Below the pieces are notes generated by a model. The model was not told the DNA's origin. It saw only the letters and a program-made list of their open reading frames with translations, and made no database searches. A stretch of 64,000 nt of DNA from Mermis nigrescens (taxonomy: Eukaryota; Nematoda; Enoplea; Mermithida; Mermithidae), in assembly GCA_036768485.1 (NCBI GenBank), contig JAVLUZ010000142.1, forward strand, positions 9,421,607 to 9,485,606, in the 5' to 3' direction. The position numbers and the translations under genes were made by a program. Numbering within the stretch: the stretch's first letter is position 1; each line of letters opens with the position of its first letter. Of this stretch, positions 40,701-43,813 are shown one piece after another.

Positions 40701-41227
40701 ACGTTTATTTCGCATTTGGCCTTTAGTTTTTAGATCTCGCGGGAGGGTGTAAACTTTTCGCTCGAAACTATTACGACATTTAATGTCGGCTTAAGATTAT
40801 AACTAAGCGATTTTTTTGTTCACGTACGTATCGAATTTATAATTTGATGGGGTAATTTTTGAAGTTGTAAGGCGATAAATTTAAAGGCGGTTTAGTTCGA
40901 CTTTCCGATCGCGATGCGATCGGCGCCGTTTAAAAGACTTATACGTCGTAATAAGGCGTAAATCCGCGACGACGCTTCCTCGGTCGGTAGGTATGTATAT
41001 TATGTATTTGTTGTTTCGGATGGTCTAGAGTTTAACTTTTACGCCGCTTTCGATCGAGCGCGTAGCGCGTTTTGCGCTATTCGACTTTGGGCATTCCGTA
41101 GCTTAATACGAACAAATTTTAGGCGTACGCTTCTACGGTAAGACCGGTCGTTTCGCCCCCGCCTCCGCCGCATTTTTCCAAAAGCTACACTTCCGAAGAG
41201 GAATTGCAGAAAGAAATTGGAGACGAA
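2922..41227 (+). CDS. cno: canoe/afadin gene, 5' part: 23 proposed coding exons
   Basis: Gene span, with exons listed separately. Afadin/canoe links nectins and other junction receptors to F-actin under control of Ras/Rap1 at adherens junctions. The concatenated exons (about 1,448 residues) give RA1 at about 40-134, a basic linker with the TRTISNPE motif at 205-225, RA2 at 239-335, FHA at 390-490, DIL (dilute-like) at 530-900, PDZ at 960-1080 and a Pro/Ser/Asn-rich tail. Vertebrate afadin has the same order and a similar length to this point. Every junction keeps the reading frame (phases 0/0/1/1/1/0/2/1/0/1/0/0/1/0/0/0/2/0/0/0/0/0). The remaining 3' exons are absent from the + strand and occur on the minus strand after the N gap. 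The symbol follows the Drosophila name; the vertebrate name is AFDN. Confidence 0.93.
3039..5926 (+). other. canoe intron 1
   Basis: AT-rich intron. It contains one F1-family transposon (3,281-3,723) and, at 3,904, an isolated ggcgcttagcgccg hairpin in a repeat remnant. The rest (3,760-5,890) shows no gene or recognisable repeat; the ORFs there are short and AT-driven. Confidence 0.7.
3281..3723. mobile_element. F1-family hAT-like element, internally deleted
   Basis: It starts cagtgtttttttgtactcgg and ends gtacaaaaaaacactg. It has the GTACATGTAC palindromes and the hairpin ggcgcttcgcgccg at about 3,500. The flanks ctcactcg and ctcaatta agree only in the first half, so the duplication has decayed. 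It contains a single copy of the internal 310-bp unit. Confidence 0.75.
5927..6220 (+). CDS. cno: canoe exon 2: first Ras-association domain
   Basis: 98 codons, phase 0 at both ends, acceptor ctccgcag, donor cgg|gtatac. It encodes a complete RA1 domain with the near-invariant afadin segments ATKCIRVSSTATT, PKYSLWEVHENG, MDEKPLLVQLNW and HKDDREGRFLLKNE. The RA1 of afadin binds GTP-loaded Ras/Rap1 and recruits the protein to junctions. The basic surface residues K-C-I-R are present. Two other long reading frames over this exon, one on each strand, are shadows. This is one of the most conserved parts of the family, so identification is firm. Confidence 0.96.
6512..7216. mobile_element. Foldback element with arms of about 230 bp
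   Basis: The left arm (about 6,512-6,745) is the reverse complement of the right arm (about 6,805-6,846 plus 7,083-7,216). Matching landmarks are atcgccggag at 6,586 versus ctccggcgat at 7,138, and gtttacgactca at 6,701 versus tgagtcgtaaac at 6,826. A 228-bp H-family element (6,847-7,074) interrupts the right arm. Arms differ by scattered substitutions. No ORF. Confidence 0.75.
6847..7074. mobile_element. H-family MITE nested in foldback, 8-bp TSD
   Basis: Begins catacgtgggc and ends gcccaggtgtg, with perfect target duplication gtccgacc (6,839-6,846 and 7,075-7,082). The interior has the family core ggcatcaaaaaattgcg. Relatives lie at 23,864, 24,653, 42,019, 48,320 and 53,480. Confidence 0.85.
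7618..7760. repeat. (TTA)n microsatellite
   Basis: About 140 bp of nearly pure TTA/ATT trinucleotide repeat, interrupted only in the first 60 bases. Confidence 0.97.
7962..8262 (+). CDS. cno: canoe exon 3: basic linker between RA domains
   Basis: 301 nt, acceptor ttttcccctag, donor gaag|gtctgt, phase 0 in and 1 out. It encodes a Lys/Arg-rich coiled segment (KRKLSKREKKEQKKLQ) followed by NNNFTRTISNPEIVMKKRRE and RKLEQRLKEMG. Vertebrate afadin has the same order between its RA domains, with FTRTISNPE essentially identical. In vertebrate afadin this linker carries phosphorylation sites; the TRTIS motif here would be a candidate (inference). Confidence 0.94.
8263..8937 (+). other. canoe intron 3
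   Basis: 675 bp, AT-rich, with nothing recognised inside apart from splice signals (gtctgt ... tatttag). Confidence 0.8.
8938..9189 (+). CDS. cno: canoe exon 4: second Ras-association domain
   Basis: 252 nt, phase 1 in and 1 out. Codons complete G-GSLKIYGRDL and continue YVTLLVSTHDRADKILKE, LEKYGLDWHDPSQYCFIE and ERVLLDHERPLLLAG. This follows the afadin RA2 pattern (TLRIYADSL, LEKYGLEKENPKDYC, ILDDDECPL). RA2 cooperates with RA1 in GTPase binding. The donor aaag|gttatt is assigned because exon 5 resumes exactly at the next RA2 strand. Confidence 0.94.
10113..10234. mobile_element. F1-family mini-element, 122 bp, 8-bp TSD
   Basis: Starts cacggttttttttgtatt and ends gtacaacaaaactg. Flanked by perfect cctggaag (10,105-10,112 and 10,235-10,242). 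Only the two ends remain, so it is an extreme internal deletion derivative. Confidence 0.85.
10268..12215 (-). mobile_element. Z-family element, inverted and truncated
   Basis: Its right edge (ctcggtccgatcattg at about 12,200-12,215) preceded by CCTCGG-type palindromic arrays matches, in reverse complement, the left end of the complete Z element at 41,678. Internal stretches (atgcatctgcagta type, cgagcatgag, gcatgcttaaacacg) also match in inverse order. The other terminus is lost. An F1 element (10,340-11,055) and further gcgcgaagcgcc-bearing inserts sit inside. Confidence 0.65.
10340..11055. mobile_element. F1-family element inside Z fragment
   Basis: The duplicated interior of the F1 family is complete (two ACTATA...-GCGAAGCGC units). 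Ends are degenerate: agtattttttt on the left, caaaaagactg on the right. Flanks cgttaaaa and cgttgaag agree at six of eight positions. The same target (cgttgaag) precedes the F1 copy at 25,733, so this insertion probably travelled with the Z element. Confidence 0.75.
13490..13805. repeat. Palindrome-rich tatatagcc / ggctatata tract
   Basis: Short words such as gctatatagcc, agcctttttt and their complements aaaaaggctatatag recur many times in both orientations over about 300 bp. This gives potential for multiple small hairpins. No transposon ends found. Confidence 0.6.
14384..14614 (+). CDS. cno: canoe exon 5: end of RA2, linker, start of FHA
   Basis: 231 nt, phase 1/1, acceptor ttttcgtag, strong donor gacg|gtacgt. 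The first residues GLITYHVRRRTRP complete RA2 (afadin GILVFQLKRRP). A Ser/Arg/Asn-rich linker follows, then LSDVPCLLEIGVDG, matching afadin LPYLVELSPDG at the FHA entry. The frame stays open past the donor, but that continuation has no similarity to the family and exon 6 continues the FHA in phase. Confidence 0.88.
14615..15600 (+). other. canoe intron 5
   Basis: 986 bp, relatively CpG-rich. Nothing recognised. Confidence 0.75.
15601..15683 (+). CDS. cno: canoe exon 6: FHA domain, first strands
   Basis: 83 nt, acceptor cgttttaag, donor tac|gtgagt (full consensus), phase 1 in and 0 out. It encodes EKRNAFYVTKNVTIVGCDPE and LIRAGLY, fitting the FHA beta strands and the T-x-V/I-G turn of afadin (QLSVTEVGTEK). 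Too short to be convincing alone. Support comes from exact phase fit between exons 5 and 7 and from the canonical donor. Confidence 0.82.
15684..16481 (+). other. canoe intron 6
   Basis: 798 bp, nothing recognised. A 112-codon frame at 15,991 lacks family similarity and would not join the flanking exons in phase. Confidence 0.75.
16482..16702 (+). CDS. cno: canoe exon 7: FHA domain core
   Basis: 221 nt, acceptor cctcgtag, donor ga|gtatat, phase 0 in and 2 out. VSGPKIQPRHCTLTYANG parallels afadin FGPGIQPHHCDLTNMDG. It is followed by PVYLNERLIFDNTVLRPNDR and IRFGQSSALFVFTFASPND, which align without gaps to the rest of the afadin FHA. The FHA serine usually contacting phosphothreonine is not evident; afadin FHA is also atypical (family knowledge). 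Identification firm. Confidence 0.93.
16703..17929 (+). other. canoe intron 7
   Basis: 1.2 kb, AT-rich with scattered CpG. No repeat family or gene recognised. Confidence 0.75.
17930..18060 (+). CDS. cno: canoe exon 8: linker into DIL domain
   Basis: 131 nt, acceptor taattttag, donor agcg|gtataa, phase 2 in and 1 out. It encodes a Pro/Arg/Ser-rich linker (QRSPRRIGQSPTPKSAPEP) and then CLPAIIEVNES. The latter matches the conserved LPASIEFRESSEDSF lead into the dilute domain. Phase 2 entry forces the exon 7 donor used above; other frames hit stops. Confidence 0.84.
18061..19232 (+). other. canoe intron 8
   Basis: Carries one hAT-like repeat (about 18,545-18,957) related to the one at 38,903, with a ggcgcgaagcgccgg hairpin at 18,812 and a poly-G run near its right end. 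Otherwise nothing. Confidence 0.7.
18545..18957. mobile_element. E-family hAT-like element remnant
   Basis: Shares the core cggtttttcgccgtctttcg, the central gcgcgaagcgccgg hairpin and a terminal ...aaatcagccagtg with the E element at 38,903-39,411. No clear target duplication. Confidence 0.6.
19233..19456 (+). CDS. cno: canoe exon 9: DIL domain, helix 1-3
   Basis: Acceptor tttattctgcag, phase 1 in. AENDFISTLIRQI, FKLGPAYVIYMHCRFKLSN and LTKISDVLHVTIQ align with afadin SEDSFLSAIINYT, FKLSPTYVLYMACRYVLSN and VNKMVSMMEGVIQ. The right edge is set by gap-free alignment to exon 10. That requires the intron to begin GATTAT instead of GT. The nearest in-phase GT (19,445, cac|gttacc) would delete VTIQ. 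See finding on non-canonical splicing. Confidence 0.9.
19457..20229 (+). other. canoe intron 9, possible GA-AG intron
   Basis: Contains a P-family G-rich repeat at about 19,567-19,740. The first seven bases (gattatt) repeat at the start of exon 10. The acceptor is ttattcaag. No gene. Confidence 0.6.
20230..20488 (+). CDS. cno: canoe exon 10: DIL domain, middle
   Basis: 259 nt, acceptor ttattcaag, donor gttg|gtaaat, phase 0 in and 1 out. DYCHDAANLAYWMSNCAEIL and NFLKCDRLLNSI match afadin ALAFWMANASELLNFIKQD. KSFDHLSVCFKQDLHMAMPA matches the helix ending SELNNYMPAFL. An acidic Ser/Asp stretch (DSSADDEQS) closes the exon, as in the family linker before the next helix. Confidence 0.93.
20489..23560 (+). 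other. canoe intron 10
   Basis: 3.1 kb. A 1.87-kb CCCGGG-type element (20,936-22,807) fills most of it. 20,540-20,930 and 22,810-23,560 show no recognised feature. Confidence 0.7.
20936..22807. mobile_element. CAGTGATCGACCGGG-ended element (hAT-like), with short flanking repeat
   Basis: The left end cagtgatcgaccgggtaccc and the right end ggcccggtcgatcactg are inverted repeats. Each is followed inward by about 80 bp of overlapping CCCGGG/GGCCCGG palindromes. Flanks share acgccg (20,930-20,935 and 22,808-22,813). The interior has F1-like text, a gcgcgaagcgccgg hairpin at 22,140 and a poly-G run. No transposase frame seen. Confidence 0.75.
23561..23826 (+). CDS. cno: canoe exon 11: DIL domain, most conserved block
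   Basis: 266 nt, acceptor cgtgtttaag, donor tcag|gttagt, phase 1 in and 0 out. EVLQCFENCMRLLRACRVN runs into AALTIQLFSQLF, which with the preceding CRVN is identical to vertebrate afadin as I recall it. Then come YYVNMYLFNWLI, WAQKQGLELAADCRLERISQ. The 29 bases before the first ATG are coding by phase and by match to afadin DVLHTLTGAMSLLRRC. A 136-codon frame on the opposite strand is a shadow. Confidence 0.96.
23864..24120. mobile_element. H-family MITE just after exon 11
   Basis: Begins cgcacctgggcg, ends gcccacgaatg, with flanks gtgggagt (23,856-23,863) and gtgggaat (24,121-24,128) agreeing at seven of eight positions. It lies only 37 bp after the donor of exon 11. Confidence 0.7.
24653..24869. 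mobile_element. H-family MITE
   Basis: Left cataggtgggctgc, right cccagctacatatg, with the family core ggcatcaaaaaattgcg. Target duplication not recognisable. Confidence 0.6.
25086..25730 (-). mobile_element. Z-family remnant
   Basis: Left terminus cagtgatcggaccaaggg followed by CCTCGG/CCGAGG arrays, inverse to the right end of Z at 44,548. Further shared text (atacccataatagtactct, gaataaagtcagcag) follows in the same order. About 380 bp in the middle (25,280-25,660) is missing from the shorter Z copies and holds a Asp/Glu-rich frame. The opposite terminus was not found. Confidence 0.65.
25308..25421 (-). pseudogene. Acidic C-terminal reading-frame remnant in Z element
   Basis: On the minus strand a frame of 37 codons ends with a stop at 25,308-25,310. 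It reads NDDDDDAIAQKGG, then DEANSDSDDLDFDDELSASS. An in-frame TAG lies just upstream, so nothing longer survives. Its position, about 220 bp inside a transposon terminus, suggests the tail of a lost transposase. That is inference from place only; no catalytic motif is visible. Confidence 0.3.
25733..26335. mobile_element. F1-family element, right end lost
   Basis: Starts cagtgtttgttttgtac, preceded by cgttgaag, and contains both internal units. It breaks off near 26,335 in another gcgaa-hairpin repeat. Confidence 0.65.
27476..27716. repeat. Minisatellite of aaaaaggttgg(c/t) units
   Basis: About ten degenerate units of roughly 20-30 bp, each with aaaaaggttgg or a variant followed by (c/t)(t/c)g-ttcc. 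Phase drifts between units. Confidence 0.75.
28419..28903. repeat. Degenerate (CAAC)n / AACCAGCC tract
   Basis: Nearly 500 bp built from caac, caag, cagc and ccaa words (for example caaccaaccaaccagct). It looks like an expanded tetranucleotide that has decayed. There is no spacer-repeat regularity that would suggest CRISPR. Confidence 0.85.
28936..29673. mobile_element. F1-family element, complete, 8-bp TSD
   Basis: Begins cactgtttttttgtacgag, ends gtagaaaaaaaacagtg, with perfect flanks tttccagt (28,928-28,935 and 29,674-29,681). Interior more divergent than in other copies. It directly follows the CAAC tract. Confidence 0.82.
30202..30375 (+). CDS. cno: canoe exon 12: DIL domain, C-terminal helices
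   Basis: 58 codons, phase 0/0, acceptor cgtagtttag, donor acg|gtactc. AAVLLQSSKFSSNDLQNL, NACPKLNSLQVRSLLERY and ISKEFVENML follow afadin ATTLLTMDKYAPDDIPNI, TCFKLNSLQLQALLQNY and IPTDLIENVV. No other frame is open throughout. Confidence 0.95.
30376..31025 (+). other. canoe intron 12
   Basis: 650 bp with no recognised element. Confidence 0.8.
31026..31200 (+). CDS. cno: canoe exon 13: end of DIL region
   Basis: 175 nt, acceptor tctattag, donor aggg|gtaaaa, phase 0 in and 1 out. LEEDLDLSLPFLLPDDGYSP matches afadin LEEDPDLQLPFLLPEDGYSC almost residue for residue. LTPALKDFVDILLTR follows. Confidence 0.95.
32417..32883. mobile_element. X-family MITE carrying a Y insert, 8-bp TSD
   Basis: Begins cgggcacgtagc, ends gctacgtgcctg, flanked by perfect gtcgtaat (32,409-32,416 and 32,884-32,891). 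A Y element occupies 32,452-32,739. CA...TG ends and 8-bp duplications indicate the hAT superfamily. Confidence 0.87.
32452..32739. mobile_element. Y-family MITE nested in X, 8-bp TSD
   Basis: Begins cagacatgcacgtgc and ends gctgtgcatctatg, with perfect flanks gtccgaac (32,444-32,451 and 32,740-32,747). The interior matches the Y element at 41,420 in reverse complement (landmark tgaatcaaaatcaaggtc). Confidence 0.87.
33017..33117 (+). CDS. cno: canoe exon 14: DIL-PDZ linker
   Basis: 101 nt, acceptor gattaaag, donor gaa|gtaaat, phase 1 in and 0 out. GLCRMIMQPTSSGRWDIYFD and REIVRGEPLE match afadin GFCRLIPHTRSPGTWTIYFE and the segment before EPEIITVTL. Confidence 0.93.
33118..33827 (+). other. 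canoe intron 14
   Basis: 710 bp. Nothing firmly recognised; 33,400-33,690 is GC-richer and may be an old repeat. Confidence 0.7.
33828..34004 (+). CDS. cno: canoe exon 15: start of PDZ domain
   Basis: 59 codons, phase 0/0, acceptor ctttattag, donor caa|gtgcta. After PDRASNAAVPREPEIFRL comes an insert of about 22 residues absent from vertebrate afadin. The first PDZ strand and carboxylate-binding loop follow: RIAQIIFEKGNGGIGLSIV (afadin ITVTLKKQNGMGLSIV). The PDZ domain binds nectin C-termini. An alternative acceptor at 33,862-33,863 is also in phase and would drop the first 12 codons. Confidence 0.9.
34005..34982 (+). other. canoe intron 15
   Basis: Contains one 184-bp hAT-like MITE (34,243-34,426). 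Nothing else seen. Confidence 0.75.
34243..34426. mobile_element. hAT-like MITE, CAGNGGCGGAT ends
   Basis: Begins caggggcggatttaggg and ends ctagatccgccactg. Flanks cgctccgg and cgctccga agree at seven of eight positions. The middle is GC-rich without a frame. The CAGTGGCGGAT-type end is common in hAT elements of many animals. Confidence 0.82.
34983..35048 (+). CDS. cno: canoe exon 16: PDZ domain
   Basis: 22 codons, phase 0/0, acceptor tttag, donor aga|gtgagc. NEENEPGIFVKKVVPNSAAA matches afadin GQDKLGIYVKSVVKGGAA, the beta2-beta3 part of the PDZ fold. Too short to register as an open frame but clear by homology and phase. Confidence 0.92.
35049..35906 (+). other. canoe intron 16
   Basis: No element with clear ends. 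35,380-35,770 carries several degenerate ttaataaacgcg-like words. A 110-codon minus-strand frame there is built from these words and is not a gene candidate. Confidence 0.65.
35907..35980 (+). CDS. cno: canoe exon 17: PDZ domain
   Basis: 74 nt, acceptor acttaag, donor tca|gtaaat, phase 0 in and 2 out. DGRLRAGDQLLEVNGRSLVG and VSQDQ are nearly identical to afadin DGRLAAGDQLLSVDGRSLVG and LSQER. Unmistakable. Confidence 0.96.
35981..36528 (+). other. canoe intron 17
   Basis: 548 bp, AT-rich. A transposon-end-like stretch (aggcccgtatccaggattcg) at about 36,221 is followed by a G-run; no partner end found. Confidence 0.65.
36529..36709 (+). CDS. cno: canoe exon 18: last PDZ helix and strand
   Basis: 181 nt, acceptor attcgag, donor ccc|gtgagt, phase 2 in and 0 out. 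AAQLMAASGPTVAFLVAQGA and VYYNGLARWM match afadin AAELMTRTSSVVTLEVAKQG and AIYHGLATLL. A Ser/Thr/Pro-rich tail begins (TPSFFASSRTPSVHSANP). Confidence 0.94.
36969..37211 (+). CDS. cno: canoe exon 19: Ser/Pro-rich tail
   Basis: 81 codons, phase 0/0, acceptor ttttctag, proposed donor cga|gtaatg. It encodes TSAPPLHPRSQSSLADSRKV, VDTSPARHPEHLYQNFPPHE and ASHLQYQR. The tail diverges fast in this family, so support is the open frame, splice signals and phase. The frame stays open for 38 further codons past the chosen donor, so the right edge is uncertain. Confidence 0.78.
37212..38730 (+). other. canoe intron 19
   Basis: Holds a repeat inverse to the 31,385 family (about 37,250-37,560), the left boundary of the inverted duplication visible in this window (about 37,611) and an F1 fragment (about 38,120-38,490). 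No gene. Confidence 0.7.
38120..38490. mobile_element. F1-family fragment
   Basis: Left end gcggttttttttgtaccc; the right end breaks off after tttgtacgcgtacgaag. The inverse copy is at 63,112-63,480, so the insertion predates the duplication. Confidence 0.75.
38731..38904 (+). CDS. cno: canoe exon 20 (tentative)
   Basis: 58 codons, phase 0/0, acceptor ttcttttcttag. It encodes EMRDIETTLTLRSVNA and NSNNDYINLYDTEP. The donor (cca|gtgacg) is formed by the first bases of a hAT-like element at 38,903. In the second copy the last 19 codons keep the frame and mostly conservative changes, while a 351-bp deletion removes the exon start. Exons 19 and 21 are both phase 0, so skipping it would keep the frame. 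It may be optional or spurious. Confidence 0.45.
38903..39411. mobile_element. E-family hAT-like element abutting exon 20
   Basis: Begins cagtgacgcatccagg and ends ctcaaatccgccagtg. Flanks caccgagc (38,895-38,902) and cgccgagc (39,412-39,419) agree at seven of eight. It has a central ggcgcgaaacgccgg hairpin. The same insertion is in arm 2 (about 62,500-62,985). Confidence 0.8.
39555..39717. mobile_element. X-family MITE, 8-bp TSD, absent from arm 2
   Basis: Begins caggcacgtagctgg and ends cagctacgtgcctg, with perfect flanks ttcgtggc (39,547-39,554 and 39,718-39,725). Arm 2 has the uninterrupted target (gccacgaa at 62,360-62,367, reverse complement), giving a clean filled/empty pair. Confidence 0.93.
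39888..40094 (+). CDS. cno: canoe exon 21: Pro/Asn-rich tail
   Basis: 69 codons, phase 0/0, acceptor tcggcag, donor ggg|gttagt. Encodes VDDRRIRQYPSSGYRGDDYV, GNLPKMPPPVHNSLNSPPAH and RHQLSFGDSRDSG. Specific afadin motifs are not recognisable. Coding status is supported by phase and by conservation of protein sequence in arm 2, where a 9-bp in-frame deletion also respects codons but one inserted base breaks the frame. Confidence 0.85.
40095..40407 (+). other. canoe intron 21
   Basis: 313 bp. An open 40-codon stretch (DPQIISYSDSALLRRSRRSP) is noted but ends in a stop and does not connect in phase. Otherwise empty. Confidence 0.7.
40408..40695 (+). CDS. cno: canoe exon 22: Ser/Arg-rich tail
   Basis: 96 codons, phase 0/0, acceptor acactgcag, donor acg|gtaaga. 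Encodes FTPNFSLKPANVDDSLAPSR, SKSRRSIPDYKAASDRQTYG and ACSSTPDLQSNQILPAGDT. The arm 2 counterpart has the same splice sites, length and frame, with about five conservative amino-acid changes. This argues for selection on the protein. Confidence 0.9.
40696..41122 (+). other. canoe intron 22
   Basis: 427 bp, CpG-rich, well conserved in arm 2. No element. Confidence 0.75.
41123..41227 (+). CDS. cno: canoe exon 23: polyproline segment
   Basis: 35 codons, phase 0/0, acceptor caaattttag, donor gaa|gtatta. AYASTVRPVVSPPPPPHFSK leads into SYTSEEELQKEIGDE. The proline run resembles the Pro-rich part of afadin tails, and the acidic helix precedes the coiled coil. Arm 2 differs by a single Q-to-E change. 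The next exons in phase are on the minus strand (60,433 downward). Last canoe exon on the + strand. Confidence 0.9.
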
Positions 41228-42018
41228 GTATTACGAACAATTTTTTTACGATGGGTCTCGTTTTAAGGGAGTTTTTCATCGCGCGCGCGGACGAAGTTCA
41301 TATAGTCGGGCACCTAGCTGCCCCTCCTATTTTTTTGGAGGGTCTAAGCCAGAAATAGCACAAAATAACGTGTGAAAAAAACTATTTTCGGTTTTTTTCT
41401 GAATTTTGGGGGTCCGGACCATAGATGCACAGCGTGACCGATCTGCGGGGGATCAACCAGTCTGCAAAAAGTCAAAAAATTAAGCTTTTTTGGGCCAAAA
41501 TGACCTAAAATACTGGTATAAATGCTTTAATGGCGTTAAAACAACGTTATTACACAGTTTCTCCTCGATTTGAAGCGCTTTTGAAGAAAATTTCCAATTT
41601 TCAACCGTTTTTGACCTTGATTTTGATTCATTTTCTCAACAAAATTTTCCATGTATCCATTCTGGGGGGGTCAGGACCAGTGATCGGACCGAGGCCTCGG
41701 CCTCGGCGATCCTCGGCGTTTTTGGAGCCTCGGCCTCGGCGCCGAGGGTGAAGCTGAAAAGCGCCGAGGCTTAAAATCAAATTTGAATATGTTTAATATA
41801 TTCGTTGAATATTAACTATTTAGAATGCATCTGCAGTACAAAGGCTATTTTTTACCTATAGACTTTTCTTATGGTTTTAGTCGCGTACCCAGTTACACCA
41901 AGTTACATACAGCGAAGTGCCAATTTATTGTTCGTGTGATGAAAAAGTTTTAATTCTCATGCTCGCTACATGGATCGGAAACGCACATTCCCAAAGGGGG
42001 ATGAGGTAGGGTTATTAC

Positions 42019-42298
42019 CACACTTTGCGTGGGGGGTCTGGGGGGTCTGGACCCCCCAGAAAGCAAAAGACCCCCCCCCCAGAAATCAAAATACCCCCCC
42101 AGGAATCAAAATACTCCCCCAGAATTCAATTTTTGAAAATTTTTTTCGTTTTTTTCGCAATTTTTTGATGCCAATGGATAGTGCTTGATGAGAAACGTCG
42201 AAAAATGGTGTTTTTATCGCCATACCACCATTTTTAAGGCCATTTTTTGACCTTCAAAAAATCTTGGACCCCCAGAATTTTCTTGCTGCCCACGTATG
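42019..42298. mobile_element. H-family MITE nested in Z, 8-bp TSD
   Basis: Left cacactttgcgtggg, right gctgcccacgtatg. Perfect flanks gttattac (42,011-42,018 and 42,299-42,306). Long C-runs inside. Confidence 0.87.
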
Positions 42299-43425
42299 GT
42301 TATTACCCTCCTCTCAGGGTACAAGACTCAAGTCACTGTCAGACGATTTTTGGTGAAAACCTTCTGAATATTTTTTGAAGTCAATTTTTACTATGGCAAA
42401 AGTGCAGCTAACTATTAGATTTTCACGAAGTGATACAGTATTTCTGAATGTAAGCAAGAGTGAATAGACTAACTATCACTATAAAACATGCATGCAACAG
42501 CTCAAAATTTTTCCTCGGCATACATGTAACGGCTTTAAATTCTGGGTAGGGGTCCCTGGCCATTTTTAGAAGGAGGGGGATTAGCGACTCTAATTTTATG
42601 TCAAAAATGGCAAAAAGCACCTAAAAATAGCTTAGAAATGCGCAAATTTTCGCCAAAAATGGGGAGGGTGGGTCAAAATTTTCTGACGTTGGAGGGAAGA
42701 GTGTGGGGAGGACGTCCAACACTGGGTGGATGGGGAATTCCCCAAACCCCCCTGTTACACGTATGGTTTTCGGCCATTTTTATGGGAGAGGGGGTAAATG
42801 ATCACGAATTTTCGGCCGAAAATCGCAAAAACACATTTAAAAATGGCCAATAAATGAAGGTTTGCCAAAAATCAATTTCGCCTCGTGCATTTTTTTGGAG
42901 CCATATTTATACAATGTTAAAATACTTTCTTAGACAAAGTGATATTATCGTTTTTCAGTTTATTTTAGGAAATTTCAAAAAGTTTTAGGCGCTTCGCGCA
43001 AAATATCGCTAATATACTGTATTTAGATTCAAGCAGGGGAAATAAACACTTCAAAATCAATTTTTGTGTAATCTAGGCATCTTTTTGCAGATATAAAAAT
43101 CTTTTGTATCTATTTATATTGTTTTTAAAAATATTATGCCAAATAAGTGCCATTTAATAACTTTGCACTTTTTTGCCGTTCAAAGATAAAATTGACTAAT
43201 TTATCCTGATGTTGCATTGGATTTCTAAGCACAGTAGTGCTTATTACAAGATTTAATTGGCATATTACAATATCTGTAATATTTCTGATTTTGTAGTACA
43301 AGTTGTTTTAGCTTTCTCAGTCGAGTTTTATGTGTAAAGTTCATTAAAAGCTGATGAAAATTCCGGCGCTTAGCGCCGAACTAATATTATCAACTAAATT
43401 CAAGCCGGATTATCACATTTAGGGC

Positions 43426-43813
43426 CACGGTTTTTTGTATTTGGCAAAGATTTTTCATAATGTACAGAATCTTTTCAGGACCGTCTTTGTACATGCACAA
43501 AGATTTTTGGAGAGACAAAAACTGGAAATGGTGTAAAGTTTCCGAAAATTTTCGGCGCATCAGCAATTGTCTGTCCTATATATCTTTAAAATAGTAAAAT
43601 TTGCATTTTGAATGGAAAAATGTCAAATATTCAGAAATTCAGGAATCAGCTGAGATACACTACCAAAGGTGGAAAAACCCTGTTTTACCACACTAAATCG
43701 CTACTGTACCATACTATAAAAGTACACAAAAATTTGCATGTACAAAATGTTCAGAAGACTTTTGGATAACATCTTTGTACATGTTAAAAGGTATCTTGCA
43801 CAAAAAAACACTG
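43426..43813. mobile_element. F1-family element nested in Z
   Basis: Begins cacggttttttgtatttgg, ends gcacaaaaaaacactg; flanks tttagggc and tttaggac agree at seven of eight positions. Single internal unit. Confidence 0.82.
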
